DNA of 64,000 nucleotides from Gammaproteobacteria bacterium (GCA_016218365.1 JACREF010000009.1:124001-188000); one strand, 5' to 3'. Positions 18,517 through 28,084 are shown, counted from the stretch's first letter. Notes: generated by a model not told the origin, from the letters alone. Numbers and translations: made by a program.

Positions 18517-19440
18517 ATGACAATCAGTATCGAATCGAAGTTTCTGGGGGCGATGTTGGGCGCGGCACTGGGTGACGCCGTGGGCGCACTGGCGGCGCGT
18601 TATCCTGACAAGGAAACGCTGATTCGGCATGTGGATGCCAGCAGCTGCCTGAATTACACCGCCGACACCGTGATGGCGGTGGCGCTGGCTGAACATATCC
18701 TCGACAAGCGCGATGTCAACACCCAGGGGCTGGGCGATAAGTTTCTGGAACATTTCCGGGACAAGCCGTGGGAGCGGCAGGGCGCCAAGGCCCCGCAGCT
18801 CTATACCATCGTCAAGCAGGAGCGGGTCGGGTATATCTATGCGGCGCGGCGGTTGTTTGGTGGCGAGGGATCGTTCGGTAATGGTGCCGCGATGCGCGTC
18901 ACACCGGTCGGATTGTTTTTCCACCGTTCGCCGGGGTTGTATGCCAAGGCCCAGGCCTCTGCCGAGGTGACCCACACCCATCCGGTTGGTATCGACGGGG
19001 CTGCGGTGTTTGCCAGGGCGCTGGCGATGATGGTCGATGCCAACCCGCAGCGGCCGTTTTCCCCGCATGCCTTTGTCGAGGACCTGATTGGATTTGCCCG
19101 TACTGATGTCATCAAGCGCCAGTTGGCGCTGGTGGTCGAGCTGCTGGAGAAGCAGACCGATCCTGAAGAGGCGGCGCGGCAGATCGGCAACCGTGTCATT
19201 GTCCAGGAATCGATGCCGCTGGCATTGTTCTGTTTTCTGCATTTCCCGCGCAGTTATCTGGAGTGTCTGCTTGATTCGATCCTGCTCGGCGGCAAGCGCC
19301 AGGCGATGGGTGCCATGGTCGGTGCCGTCAGCGGCGCCTATCTTGGACTGGAATCGATCAGCGAAGTCTGGCGCAACAAGCTGGAAGACAATCTGCACAT
19401 CGAGACGCTGGCGCGCGAACTTGCTGCCCGTGCCCCGTGA
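18517..19440 (+). CDS. ADP-ribosylglycohydrolase-fold protein lacking metal ligands
   Basis: A 307-residue protein of the DraG/ARH fold, whose active members remove ADP-ribose from proteins with two Mg2+ ions. The fold signatures are clear (FLGAMLGAALGDAVGAL at 8-24; GSFGNGAAMRVTPVGL). The metal-binding motifs are degenerate: the usual T-D-D-T reads TADT, and the usual C-terminal G-G-D-T-D-T reads GGKRQA. So this copy may not hydrolyse ADP-ribose and could be a binding protein. The start has GAGGGG upstream. It is a single gene convergent with aroE. The motif comparison is from memory of the family, not from an alignment. Confidence 0.85.
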   Translation: MTISIESKFLGAMLGAALGDAVGALAARYPDKETLIRHVDASSCLNYTADTVMAVALAEHILDKRDVNTQGLGDKFLEHFRDKPWERQGAKAPQLYTIVKQERVGYIYAARRLFGGEGSFGNGAAMRVTPVGLFFHRSPGLYAKAQASAEVTHTHPVGIDGAAVFARALAMMVDANPQRPFSPHAFVEDLIGFARTDVIKRQLALVVELLEKQTDPEEAARQIGNRVIVQESMPLALFCFLHFPRSYLECLLDSILLGGKRQAMGAMVGAVSGAYLGLESISEVWRNKLEDNLHIETLARELAARAP

Positions 19441-19450
19441 TCTGAACGTC

Positions 19451-20299
19451 TCACATCGTGCGCAGTCTGGCCAGTACCGGCGCGGTATCGGGCCGGACAT
19501 TGCGCCATAATAAAAACGATTCTGCGGCCTGCTCGACCAGCATGCCAAGACCGTCCAGTAGATGATCGGCACCCTGCTGCCGGGCCCACTGCAGAAATAC
19601 CGTCAGGCCCTTGCCATACATCATGTCATAACACCAGCTGTCAGGACCGATGATCTGCGGCGGCAGCGGCGGCAGCTCGTCATGCAGGCTTGCCGCCGTG
19701 CCGTTGATGATCAGGTCAAAACGGTCGACAGGGATGTCAGCGAAACCGCCGGCCTGCAGCGTCAGCCGATCGCTTGAGAATGCGGATGCCAGCGCCGCTG
19801 CACGGTCCGGGGTGCGGTTGGCGATGTAGATCTGCCGCGGATGGTGTGCCAGCAAGGGATGCAGGATGCCGCGTACCGCGCCGCCGGCGCCGAGGATCAA
19901 GATCTTCTTGCCGGTGAGGATGCCCTGATGGTTGACGGTGATGTCGCGCACCAGGCCGATACCGTCAGTGTTGTGCCCATAACGGCGGCCGTCAACGGTG
20001 AATAACAGCGTGTTGACCGCGCCGGCGCGCTCGGCCTCCAGGCTCAGCTCGTCGGACAGTTCCCAGGCGTCACGCTTGAACGGGACAGTGATGTTCAGAC
20101 CCTTGCCGCCGCCGGCCTGGAAGTTGCCCACCGCCGGCGCCAGCCCGCCGGCATCGACCTGGATCGCGGTATAGATTAGCTGTTGACGCGTCTGCCTGGC
20201 AAACTCGGCATGGATCAACGGTGATTTGCTGTGTGCGATCGGATTGCCGATCACTGCGTATTGCTCAGGTGTGTTGTCGAAATCAAATAATGAGGACAT
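19451..20299 (-). CDS. aroE: Shikimate dehydrogenase
   Basis: NADPH-dependent reduction of 3-dehydroshikimate to shikimate in aromatic amino-acid synthesis. The 282 residues show the substrate site [15 protein letters not shown] (about 19-33), the catalytic Lys in [11 protein letters not shown], and the nucleotide-binding [11 protein letters not shown]. The start is the ATG at 20297-20299; a longer in-frame start at 20359 precedes the family's N-terminus. It lies 98 bases downstream of yjbQ on the same strand. Confidence 0.95.
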   Translation of the reverse strand: MSSLFDFDNTPEQYAVIGNPIAHSKSPLIHAEFARQTRQQLIYTAIQVDAGGLAPAVGNFQAGGGKGLNITVPFKRDAWELSDELSLEAERAGAVNTLLFTVDGRRYGHNTDGIGLVRDITVNHQGILTGKKILILGAGGAVRGILHPLLAHHPRQIYIANRTPDRAAALASAFSSDRLTLQAGGFADIPVDRFDLIINGTAASLHDELPPLPPQIIGPDSWCYDMMYGKGLTVFLQWARQQGADHLLDGLGMLVEQAAESFLLWRNVRPDTAPVLARLRTM

Positions 20300-20397
20300 G
20301 ATGCGTTCCGGCGCCGGGCTGATGATTGACACCTTAAGAAAGCTGCTGGAATAAAGCAAGGTACCGTATCAGGGTTGGCAGGTGATGGGCGTGCCGC

Positions 20398-20808
20398 TCA
20401 ATCCCGCTGCAGATGCAACACCAGCTGGCGGCGGGTTGGCGGGTGACGGTGTTCCCATAGATACAGCGCCTGCCAGGTGCCCAGTGCCAGTCGGTGGTCG
20501 AGGATCGGGATCGCCAGCGAGGTCGCGGTCAATACATTCTTGATGTGTGACGGCATGTCATCCGGCCCCTCTTGGGTGTGGGTATACAGTGGATCGTTTT
20601 CCGGCACCAGTCGATTGAGCCAGTGCTGCAGGTCGGTGCGCACCGCAGGATCGGCATTTTCCTGGATCGTCAGGCTGGCCGAGGTGTGCTGGAGGAACAC
20701 CGTGCACAGGCCGCTGGTAATGTGTTGGCCTGCGATGGCCGCGTTGATGTCGGCAGTGATGTCATGCAGTCCGGCGCGGGGCGCCAGGATGGCGCAGCGG
20801 ATGATCAT
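20398..20808 (-). CDS. yjbQ: YjbQ family protein (UPF0047)
   Basis: A 136-residue protein of the YjbQ/UPF0047 fold. It contains GLCTVFLQHTSASLTIQENA and the conserved His-rich end LALGTWQALYLWEHRHPPT. Some family members show weak thiamine-phosphate synthase activity, but the physiological role is unsettled. It is divergent from the heme/SUMF1 gene, with only 38 bases between starts, so their promoters must overlap. Confidence 0.9.
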   Translation of the reverse strand: MIIRCAILAPRAGLHDITADINAAIAGQHITSGLCTVFLQHTSASLTIQENADPAVRTDLQHWLNRLVPENDPLYTHTQEGPDDMPSHIKNVLTATSLAIPILDHRLALGTWQALYLWEHRHPPTRRQLVLHLQRD

Positions 20809-20846
20809 GTTATGATAAACGCCTCGGCAATTTTCAGGGTGTTCAG

Positions 20847-21857
20847 GTGTCGCGCAAGCATAACATGAATGGCTGGTGGCGCGGCGTGGCGCTGCTGCTG
20901 TGCTGGGGCAGCAGCGCAGTCATGCTGGCCTCGGCGGATGCGCTGGATGCCGCCCATCATGGCCGGGATAACAGCTGCAGGCTGTGTCATGGCGAACAGC
21001 GGATGCCGGCGCCTGATGCCAGCGCCAAGTGTGTCCAGTGTCATCAGCATAAAAAAGTGCCGTCAACCGTGTCCAGTCAGGCCGGGGTTCGTGGGCACCG
21101 CCTCGGTCTGGCCAGCATCGACTATCCGCCCGGATTGCGGCTCGGTGATCGCCCCAATGAGATGGTGTTGATCGCGGCCGGCCCGTTCATCATGGGCAGC
21201 AATTCCCGGCTTGAGGATGAGGGGCCGGAACAGCGTGTGGCATTGCCGGCCTATTACATCGATCGCTATGAGGTCACCAATCTGCAATATCAGCGCTTCA
21301 TCAATGACACTGGTCACCGCTCCCCGGGCCATTTTTCCAGCCGCCGTTACCCGCAAGGCAAGGCCGATCATCCGGTGACCTTTGTGTCCTGGCAGGATGC
21401 GCAGGATTATTGCCAGTGGGCCGGCAAGCGCCTGCCGGACGAGGCCGAATGGGAGAAGGCGGCGCGCGGCAGCGATGGCCGGATCTTTCCATGGGGCAGT
21501 GAGTTTGATATCAGTGCGGCCAATACACCGGTACGCTGGGCCAGTCTGGGGCAGGACGGCGATACGACACCGGTCGGGGCCTTTCCACGTGGCCGCAGCC
21601 CTTACGGGCTTGATGACATGTCGGGCAATGTCTGGGAGTGGACGGCCTCGTGGTATCAGCCGCATCCCGGCAATCACCATCCTTCCGAAAATTATGGCGA
21701 GATCTACAAGGTGTTGAAGGGTGGCTCGTGGTGGGATTGTTCCTATTACAAGTGTGGCATCTCGGCGCCGGCCTTCAATCGCAGTTTTTTCAATCCGCGG
21801 GTACGCAACTCCAGTTTTGGCTTTCGCTGTGCTCGTGACGCGGGCAAGGGGCGGTGA
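20847..21857 (+). CDS. Exported SUMF1-domain protein with two N-terminal heme c motifs
   Basis: A 336-residue fusion. After a signal peptide (about 1-30) come two CXXCH motifs, CRLCH (44-48) and CVQCH (62-66), predicted to hold covalent heme c. A complete formylglycine-generating-enzyme-like (SUMF1) domain follows (about 104-332), with IDRYEVTNLQYQRF, GKRLPDEAEWEKAARG, MSGNVWEWTASWY and the end GFRCARD. Within the last block, Cys298 and Cys303 form a C-x4-C pair spaced like the catalytic cysteines of formylglycine-generating enzyme. GTG start at 20847; an ATG at 20865 is possible. It overlaps the next SUMF1 gene by four bases. No sulfatase is nearby, so the target is unknown; a redox or electron-transfer link is inferred. 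Confidence 0.85.
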   Translation: MSRKHNMNGWWRGVALLLCWGSSAVMLASADALDAAHHGRDNSCRLCHGEQRMPAPDASAKCVQCHQHKKVPSTVSSQAGVRGHRLGLASIDYPPGLRLGDRPNEMVLIAAGPFIMGSNSRLEDEGPEQRVALPAYYIDRYEVTNLQYQRFINDTGHRSPGHFSSRRYPQGKADHPVTFVSWQDAQDYCQWAGKRLPDEAEWEKAARGSDGRIFPWGSEFDISAANTPVRWASLGQDGDTTPVGAFPRGRSPYGLDDMSGNVWEWTASWYQPHPGNHHPSENYGEIYKVLKGGSWWDCSYYKCGISAPAFNRSFFNPRVRNSSFGFRCARDAGKGR

Positions 21858-22786
21858 CGGGGATAAACACTCTATGCCGGTTGCTGGCAGGGCTGCTGGC
21901 CGTATTGCCGTTCCCGGTTGTTGGCGACGAGATGGTGACGATCCCCGCCGGTCCGTTTGTCATGGGCAGCGACCTTGGTGATGCCCAGTCCCGGCGCAGC
22001 ACTGAGGCCGGCCTTGGCAAGCCGTTGTATCTCGATGAGCAGCCGGCACATCGGGTGAACCTGCCTGGTTATCAGATCGATCGCCGGGAAGTGACCAACG
22101 CCGATTACCGGCGCTTTGTCATCGCAAAGAATTATCAGGTCCCTGAGGCCTGGCAGGGCAACGGCTATCTGCTGACCCGTAATATCCTTGATATCGCCAA
22201 TCTGCCGACCCTGCGTCGCCTCGCTGCCGAAACCTTCCATATCGATGCCGACACCCGCCGCATGACGCGTCAGGCCTTGCTGACGGCCATGGAGAACCGT
22301 CGCAGTGAGTTTGATGTCCTGCCGGTGACAGATATCAGCTGGCATGAGGCCCGTGACTATTGTGTCTGGGCCGGCAAACGGCTGCCGAGCGAGGCGGAGT
22401 GGGAGAAGGCTGCCCGTGGCAACGATGGTCGTCACTATCCGTGGGGCAATGACTGGCATCCCGATTATGCCAATGCCGGCAGTGGCGACTGGGAGCACGG
22501 GGTTGCGCCGGTTGGCTCCTATCCCAAGGGTGATTCGCCGTATGGCGTTGCTGACCTGGCCGGCAATGTCATGGAATGGGTCGAGGATGCCTACCGGCCC
22601 TATCCAGGCAGCGCGTATCAGTCAGCGGCCTTTGCTGGAGATTACCGGGTGGTGCGCGGCGGTGGCTGGGGTGGTTACGGGCACTACACGCTGAGTCATT
22701 TCTATCGCAGTGCCTACCGCTTTTATCTGGCGTCGGGATCGCGTTTTCCTGATCTGGGCGTTCGCTGTGCGCGAGACCTCAGGTAA
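21854..22786 (+). CDS. Exported SUMF1-domain protein
   Basis: A 310-residue SUMF1/FGE-like protein with a short signal peptide (MTGINTLCRLLAGLLAVLPF). It shares EMVTIPAGPFVMGSD, QIDRREVTNADYRRF, GKRLPSEAEWEKAARG, LAGNVMEWVEDAY and GVRCARD with the upstream gene. It lacks the heme motifs and the C-x4-C pair: the corresponding region reads RGGGWGGYGHYTLSHF. It has an insertion of about 50 residues (about 100-150) before the second half. The GTG start overlaps the upstream stop (GTGA), so the two are translationally coupled. It may be a non-catalytic partner of the first protein; this is inference. Confidence 0.85.
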   Translation: MTGINTLCRLLAGLLAVLPFPVVGDEMVTIPAGPFVMGSDLGDAQSRRSTEAGLGKPLYLDEQPAHRVNLPGYQIDRREVTNADYRRFVIAKNYQVPEAWQGNGYLLTRNILDIANLPTLRRLAAETFHIDADTRRMTRQALLTAMENRRSEFDVLPVTDISWHEARDYCVWAGKRLPSEAEWEKAARGNDGRHYPWGNDWHPDYANAGSGDWEHGVAPVGSYPKGDSPYGVADLAGNVMEWVEDAYRPYPGSAYQSAAFAGDYRVVRGGGWGGYGHYTLSHFYRSAYRFYLASGSRFPDLGVRCARDLR

Positions 22787-22796
22787 CCGCGCAGTT

Positions 22797-23141
22797 TCAG
22801 TCGCCGTCGCCGCCTGGTGTCGGGGTATAGATCGTCGATGGGAATGGCATCACATTGCCGTCCTTGGTGGAGAGCGGGATGATCTTGCCATTACCCTGTT
22901 TCTCGACCTCGTCGATGCGGATGATCGCATGCATCGGGATATAGCTGCGGACGGTGTTCTGAAACTCGGTCTTCAGTTTTTCCTCCGACGGATCGACGAC
23001 CACCGAGGTCTTTTCGCCAAACAGCAGGTTCTCGACCTCGATGAAGCCGTACATCTCCCCTTGATAGATATTGCGGGCATAGATTTCATAGACCTTGCCC
23101 TGATTGACAAAGATGACCTTGAAGATGTTCTGGTTGCTCAT
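22797..23141 (-). CDS. DUF1820 family protein
   Basis: A 114-residue cytoplasmic protein matching the proteobacterial DUF1820 family (KVIFVNQGKVYEIYARNIY; FIEVENLLFGEKTSVVVDP). It is conserved, soluble and of unknown function. It starts at the ATG at 23139-23141. It converges with the second SUMF1 gene and lies 99 bases downstream of the peroxidase gene on the same strand, separated from it by a strong hairpin. Confidence 0.85.
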   Translation of the reverse strand: MSNQNIFKVIFVNQGKVYEIYARNIYQGEMYGFIEVENLLFGEKTSVVVDPSEEKLKTEFQNTVRSYIPMHAIIRIDEVEKQGNGKIIPLSTKDGNVMPFPSTIYTPTPGGDGD

Positions 23142-23197
23142 GGCGGACGGCTTTATAGCGGGGATGTCGCAGGAATTCTAACACAATCAGCACGGGG

Positions 23198-23226
23198 CCG
23201 GGCGGAGACAGCAGGTCTCCGCCCGG
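23198..23226. terminator. Strong hairpin between the cytochrome c peroxidase and DUF1820 genes
   Basis: A perfect 12-bp stem (CCGGGCGGAGAC / GTCTCCGCCCGG) with a 5-base loop lies 14 bases past the peroxidase stop (minus strand). No T-run follows, so it may be a transcript-stabilising structure or a non-canonical terminator. Confidence 0.5.
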
Positions 23227-23240
23227 TCGCGATTTGGAGG

Positions 23241-24269
23241 TCAGTGGATATCGACGATGCTGCGGTTGGTACTGTCCGGCAGATGCGGCATGGTCTGGGC
23301 CGGGAATTCGCCGGTCAGTGAATTCAGGAAGGCAACGATGGCATCGACCTGGCTGTCCTGCAGCCGCAGGTTCAGCTGGGTGCTGGCCATGACGCGTACC
23401 GCCTCGGCCAGGTTCTCGACCGAGCCATTATGGAAATACGGCGCCGTCAGCGCCACGTTGCGCCAGGTTGGTACCCGCCACATGTGCTGGTCTTCGTCCT
23501 TGCCGGTGACATTGGCGCGGCCCTTGTCGGCATCGAGCTGGTATTTGCTGATGTACGGGCTGTCGGCATAGGTCGGGAATTTCTGGTAGAAACCCTGGCC
23601 GGCAGGCAGTGCCGGGCCGGCAAAGGCCGGGCCGTTATGGCAGCCGGTGCAGCCCAGCTTGGTGACCAGCTCCAGCCCTTCGCGGGCCTCGCGGCTCAAT
23701 GCCTTCTTGTCGCCTTTTTCATAGCGGTCATAGGCGCTGTTCGGGGTGATCAGCGTCCGCTCGTAGCTGGCGATGGCGCGGGCGAGGTTGTCATAGCTGA
23801 GGGCATCCTTGCTGCCGAATACAGCAGAAAACTGTTCGACATAACCGGGCAGGCCCTTCAGCCGGCTGATTACCGCGGCCTGGCTGGTCATGCCCATCTC
23901 GATCGGATTCAAGATCGGGCCCTTGGCCTGGTCTTCCAGTGTTGCGGCCCGTCCGTCCCAGAACTGGGCGCTGAGGAAGGCGGCATTCCATACCGTGGGC
24001 GCCGAGCGCCCGCCCTTCTGACCACCGACTCCGACCGATACCGAGCGGTTGTCGGTGCCGCTGGCCATCACGTTGTGGCAGCTGTTGCATGACACGGTGC
24101 CGTCGATCGATAGCCGCGGGTCGAAGAACAGCGCCTTGCCCAAGGCGATCTTGGCCTCGGACTGCGGGTTGTCGGCCGGGACCGGCGCCGCCGGGGGCAG
24201 CGCATCGGCATACAGTCGCGCGCCGCATAACAGCGCCAGTGCGGCAATACCGATCTTGATCTTGGTCAT
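23241..24269 (-). CDS. Di-heme cytochrome c peroxidase (CCP/MauG family)
   Basis: Periplasmic peroxidase reducing H2O2 to water with electrons from small cytochromes. The 342 residues start with a signal peptide (about 1-22). Two heme c sites follow: CNSCH (61-65) and CTGCH (207-211). The intervening calcium/heme-contact block (NAAFLSAQFWDGRAATLEDQ) and the C-terminal VALTAPYFHNGSV are classical for bacterial CcpA rather than MauG. Two upstream genes on the opposite strand also encode exported, partly heme-binding proteins, suggesting a periplasmic redox neighbourhood. It has no close operon partner. Confidence 0.93.
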   Translation of the reverse strand: MTKIKIGIAALALLCGARLYADALPPAAPVPADNPQSEAKIALGKALFFDPRLSIDGTVSCNSCHNVMASGTDNRSVSVGVGGQKGGRSAPTVWNAAFLSAQFWDGRAATLEDQAKGPILNPIEMGMTSQAAVISRLKGLPGYVEQFSAVFGSKDALSYDNLARAIASYERTLITPNSAYDRYEKGDKKALSREAREGLELVTKLGCTGCHNGPAFAGPALPAGQGFYQKFPTYADSPYISKYQLDADKGRANVTGKDEDQHMWRVPTWRNVALTAPYFHNGSVENLAEAVRVMASTQLNLRLQDSQVDAIVAFLNSLTGEFPAQTMPHLPDSTNRSIVDIH

Positions 24270-24340
24270 TTCAGAATCCCTCCATTAGGCTTGTTGTCGC
24301 TGACGATGAGATTCAGTCTAGGACTTCATGGCAGCAAATA

Positions 24341-25291
<951 letters not shown>

Positions 25292-25320
25292 TTATAGAGC
25301 CAGTGTACAGCGTCGGGCAG

Positions 25321-25905
25321 TCACCCGTGGCGGATGACCTGCCCGGTGATGATGTCACGTATCTCAGTGGGCCGCGCCTGGCCGCCGACCGGGCCGTGCA
25401 GGATATAGTCCACGGCATGGGCGCCAAGCCGGTGGCGCACCTGCAAGGCCGTGCGTGCCGCGCGCTGGCCGCTGCGGTTGGCACTGGTCGAGGTCAGCGC
25501 GCAGCTGGTGCGCTGACACAAGGCGCGGGCGATCGGGTGAGCGGTGACGCGCACTGCAATACTGCTGTGCCGGCCACGTAACCACGGCGGGGTGGTGGGC
25601 CTGCATGGCAACAGCCAGGTGTGCGGGCCGGGCCAGCTGGTGAACAGGGTATCCCGCTGGGCGGGGGACAGCCTGGTGATATCCACATACGGGCGCAACT
25701 GCTCGAAGTCACTGGCAATCAGGATCAGCCCCTTGTCGGCCGGGCGCTGCTTGATCGCAAGCAGGTGTTGTACGGCCTGCGGATTCAGCGGGTCACAGCC
25801 CAGGCCAAACACCGCCTCGGTCGGATAGGCGATGATCCCGCCGTGTTCAATGACCTGACTGGCCTGGTTGATCCGCCATAATACAGTACGTGGTAACGGC
25901 TTCAA
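25321..25905 (-). CDS. tsaC: Threonylcarbamoyl-AMP synthase
   Basis: Makes threonylcarbamoyl-adenylate from threonine, bicarbonate and ATP for the t6A37 modification of ANN-decoding tRNAs. The 194-residue YrdC-fold protein has GIIAYPTEAVFGLGCDP, the KQRPADKGLILIA loop and STSANRSGQ, as in E. coli TsaC (190). The only sensible start is a TTG at 25903-25905, which overlaps the purE stop (TTGA), so translation is probably coupled to purE. Confidence 0.93.
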   Translation of the reverse strand: MKPLPRTVLWRINQASQVIEHGGIIAYPTEAVFGLGCDPLNPQAVQHLLAIKQRPADKGLILIASDFEQLRPYVDITRLSPAQRDTLFTSWPGPHTWLLPCRPTTPPWLRGRHSSIAVRVTAHPIARALCQRTSCALTSTSANRSGQRAARTALQVRHRLGAHAVDYILHGPVGGQARPTEIRDIITGQVIRHG

Positions 25906-26408
25906 TCGGAGAATTGTTGCTGTACGGCGGCGTTCTTGGCCGCGATGTCACGGGCAGTGGTCTCGCGCTCGTCCAACAAGCGCTGGGCCAGCGCGGGATC
26001 GGACAGTGCGATGATCTGCGCTGCCAGGTAGGCGGCGTTCTTCGCGCCCGCCTTGCCGACGGCCACCGTCGCGACCGGGATGCCGCCGGGCATCATCACC
26101 GTCGACAACAACGCATCCATCCCCTGCAGCGGGCCGGCATCCAGCGGTACGCCGATGACCGGTTTGACGGTGTTGGCGGCCACCGCACCGGCCAGGTGGG
26201 CGGCCAGGCCCGCTGCCGCGATGAAGACCTGGCAGCCGCGGGCGTCGGCATCGACGACATAGTCATGGGTCTGGACCGGCGTGCGGTGCGCCGAGGATAT
26301 CCGCACCTCGCTGCGGATGCCCAGCGCCTTCAGCGTGTCGATGGTGGTCTTCATCGTCGGCAGGTCGCTGTCCGAGCCCATCAATATTGCAACAAACGGT
26401 GTACTCAT
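25902..26408 (-). CDS. purE: N5-carboxyaminoimidazole ribonucleotide mutase (PurE)
   Basis: Converts N5-CAIR to 4-carboxy-AIR in purine synthesis. The 168-residue protein begins [19 protein letters not shown] with the substrate site, followed by SAHRTP and [10 protein letters not shown]-like turns ([15 protein letters not shown]). Its usual partner purK is not adjacent; instead tsaC overlaps by four bases. purD lies 158 bases upstream on the same strand, with a 129-bp mobile element in between. Confidence 0.95.
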   Translation of the reverse strand: MSTPFVAILMGSDSDLPTMKTTIDTLKALGIRSEVRISSAHRTPVQTHDYVVDADARGCQVFIAAAGLAAHLAGAVAANTVKPVIGVPLDAGPLQGMDALLSTVMMPGGIPVATVAVGKAGAKNAAYLAAQIIALSDPALAQRLLDERETTARDIAAKNAAVQQQFSD

Positions 26409-26436
26409 AGCCGCATCCTCAGCAGGGTTGGTTTAG

Positions 26437-26565
26437 GGATGCTCTGATTAATTCGCATTGTCGTCATGCCCGCGGAAGCGGGCATCCATAACTACCTGTA
26501 ATACCTGGATTCCCGCTTTCGCGGGAATGACGGCCGTAGTAATTTTTGAATTAATCAGAGTTTCC
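26437..26565. mobile_element. 129-bp MITE with REP-like core, between purE and purD
   Basis: Imperfect 18-bp terminal inverted repeats (26437-26454, GGATGCTCTGATTAATTC; 26548-26565, its complement with two mismatches) are flanked by a 4-bp direct repeat TTAG (26433-26436 and 26566-26569), the expected target-site duplication. Inside are two 8-bp-stem hairpins of the REP type (ATGCCCGC/GCGGGCAT at 26466-26485 and ATTCCCGC/GCGGGAAT at 26509-26528), in mirror orientation, so the whole element is a large imperfect palindrome. No coding capacity. The purD stop codon (TAA) lies within the right-hand TTAG duplication. A transposase in trans is inferred. Confidence 0.85.
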
Positions 26566-27849
26566 TTAGTGTTGTTCGCGGGCGATGGCACGATAGCCGA
26601 TGTCGGAGCGGCAATATCTGCCTTGCCACTGTATTGACTGCAACCGCTGATAGGCGCGGCGCTGCGCCTCGGCGACCGAAATGCCCAGTGCACAGACGCA
26701 CAGCACCCGCCCGCCGGCCGTGATCACCTGGCCATCGTGTTCAGCGGTCCCGGCATGAAAGACCTTGCTGTCGGCGAGTTCGCCGTCCAGGCCGTGGATG
26801 ACATCACCCTTGCGGTAGTGATCCGGATAACCGCCGGCCGCCAGCACCACACCCAGCGCCGGGCGCGGATCCCACTCGATACTGGCCAGATCGAGCTGAC
26901 CGGCGACCGCCAGCTCGCATAATTCAACCAGATCGGATCTGAGCCGCATCATGATCGGTTGGGTCTCCGGGTCGCCAAAGCGGCAGTTGAACTCGAGCAC
27001 CTTCGGCGTGCCATCGGCGGCGATCATCACGCCGGCATAGAGAAAGCCGGTGTAGGTGATGCCGTCGGCCTGCATGCCGTGCACCGTCGGTTCGATGACC
27101 TCGCGCATGATGCGGGCGTGGATGTCGGCGGTGACGACCGGGGCCGGAGAATAGGCACCCATGCCGCCGGTATTCGGGCCGCGGTCCCCGTCATCGCGCG
27201 CCTTGTGATCCTGCGAGGTGGCCATCGGCAGGATATGTCTGCCATCGGACATGACGATGAAGCTCGCCTCCTCGCCATATAAAAATTCCTCGATGACGAC
27301 ACGGTGGCCGGCGGCGCCAAAGGCATTGCCGGCCAGCATGTCGGTGACGGCGGCGATCGCCTGCTGCTCGCTGTGAGCCAGGATCACGCCCTTGCCGGCC
27401 GCCAGGCCATCGGCCTTGACGACGATCGGCGCGCCGCGCTGCCTGATATAGGCCGTGGCGGCCTCGATGTCGGTGAAGGTCGCATAGGCGGCGGTCGGGA
27501 TCCGGTGACGGGCCAGAAAGTCCTTGGCAAACCCCTTGGAACCCTCCAGCTGCGCCGCGGCCTTGGTCGGCCCGAAGCAGCGCAGGCCATGGGCGCGGAA
27601 GCTGTCGACAACGCCCAGCACCAGCGGCGCCTCGGGTCCGACGATGGTCAGATCGATGGCGCGTGCCTTTGCAAACGCGACCAGTGCCGGGACGTCGTCG
27701 GCGGCAATCTCGACATTTTCCACCTTGGGCTCACGGGCGGTGCCGGCATTGCCGGGCGCGACAAAGACCCGGGTCACCCGCTGGGATTGTGCCGCCTTCC
27801 ATGCCAGCGCATGCTCGCGGCCGCCGCCGCCTATGATCAGGATTTTCAT
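26566..27849 (-). CDS. purD: Phosphoribosylamine-glycine ligase
   Basis: ATP-dependent joining of glycine to phosphoribosylamine in purine synthesis. The 427-residue ATP-grasp protein starts [20 protein letters not shown] and contains the ATP-grasp segments [29 protein letters not shown] and [13 protein letters not shown]. It matches E. coli PurD in length (429). Its stop codon abuts the MITE, so the last codon or two may have been changed by that insertion. purH, normally its direct neighbour, is 5 kb away behind two foreign-looking genes. Confidence 0.96.
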   Translation of the reverse strand: MKILIIGGGGREHALAWKAAQSQRVTRVFVAPGNAGTAREPKVENVEIAADDVPALVAFAKARAIDLTIVGPEAPLVLGVVDSFRAHGLRCFGPTKAAAQLEGSKGFAKDFLARHRIPTAAYATFTDIEAATAYIRQRGAPIVVKADGLAAGKGVILAHSEQQAIAAVTDMLAGNAFGAAGHRVVIEEFLYGEEASFIVMSDGRHILPMATSQDHKARDDGDRGPNTGGMGAYSPAPVVTADIHARIMREVIEPTVHGMQADGITYTGFLYAGVMIAADGTPKVLEFNCRFGDPETQPIMMRLRSDLVELCELAVAGQLDLASIEWDPRPALGVVLAAGGYPDHYRKGDVIHGLDGELADSKVFHAGTAEHDGQVITAGGRVLCVCALGISVAEAQRRAYQRLQSIQWQGRYCRSDIGYRAIAREQH

Positions 27850-27985
27850 GGTGCTGTGTTTTCGATGAGGCTATCGGTGAGACTGGATAAAGTGCAAAAG
27901 CATAGCCTATCTGATCCGTCCGGTCATCTGTGTTGCGGTGATCAACATGAGTACTGATAAATCAATAGGATGACCACGAATCGCG

Positions 27986-28014
27986 TTGTTGGTCGAGGGG
28001 TGCTTCTGTATAAT
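27986..28014 (+). promoter_or_regulatory. Sigma-70 type promoter for the large repeat-protein pair
   Basis: TTGTTG (27986-27991) and a perfect TATAAT (28009-28014) are separated by exactly 17 bases. The promoter lies about 70 bases upstream of the first large exported gene and on the same strand. Confidence 0.65.
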
Positions 28015-28084
28015 CGAACTTATATATTCTCCCTCTATCTAAGGAATAGTGATCAGAACCTGGGTAGCAGGCCTTAGGTATCGG

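Noticed and set aside
26448-26693. A short minus-strand frame crossing the MITE and the purD end
   Set aside because: It arises from the palindromic element and overlaps purD in another frame; no coding signal.
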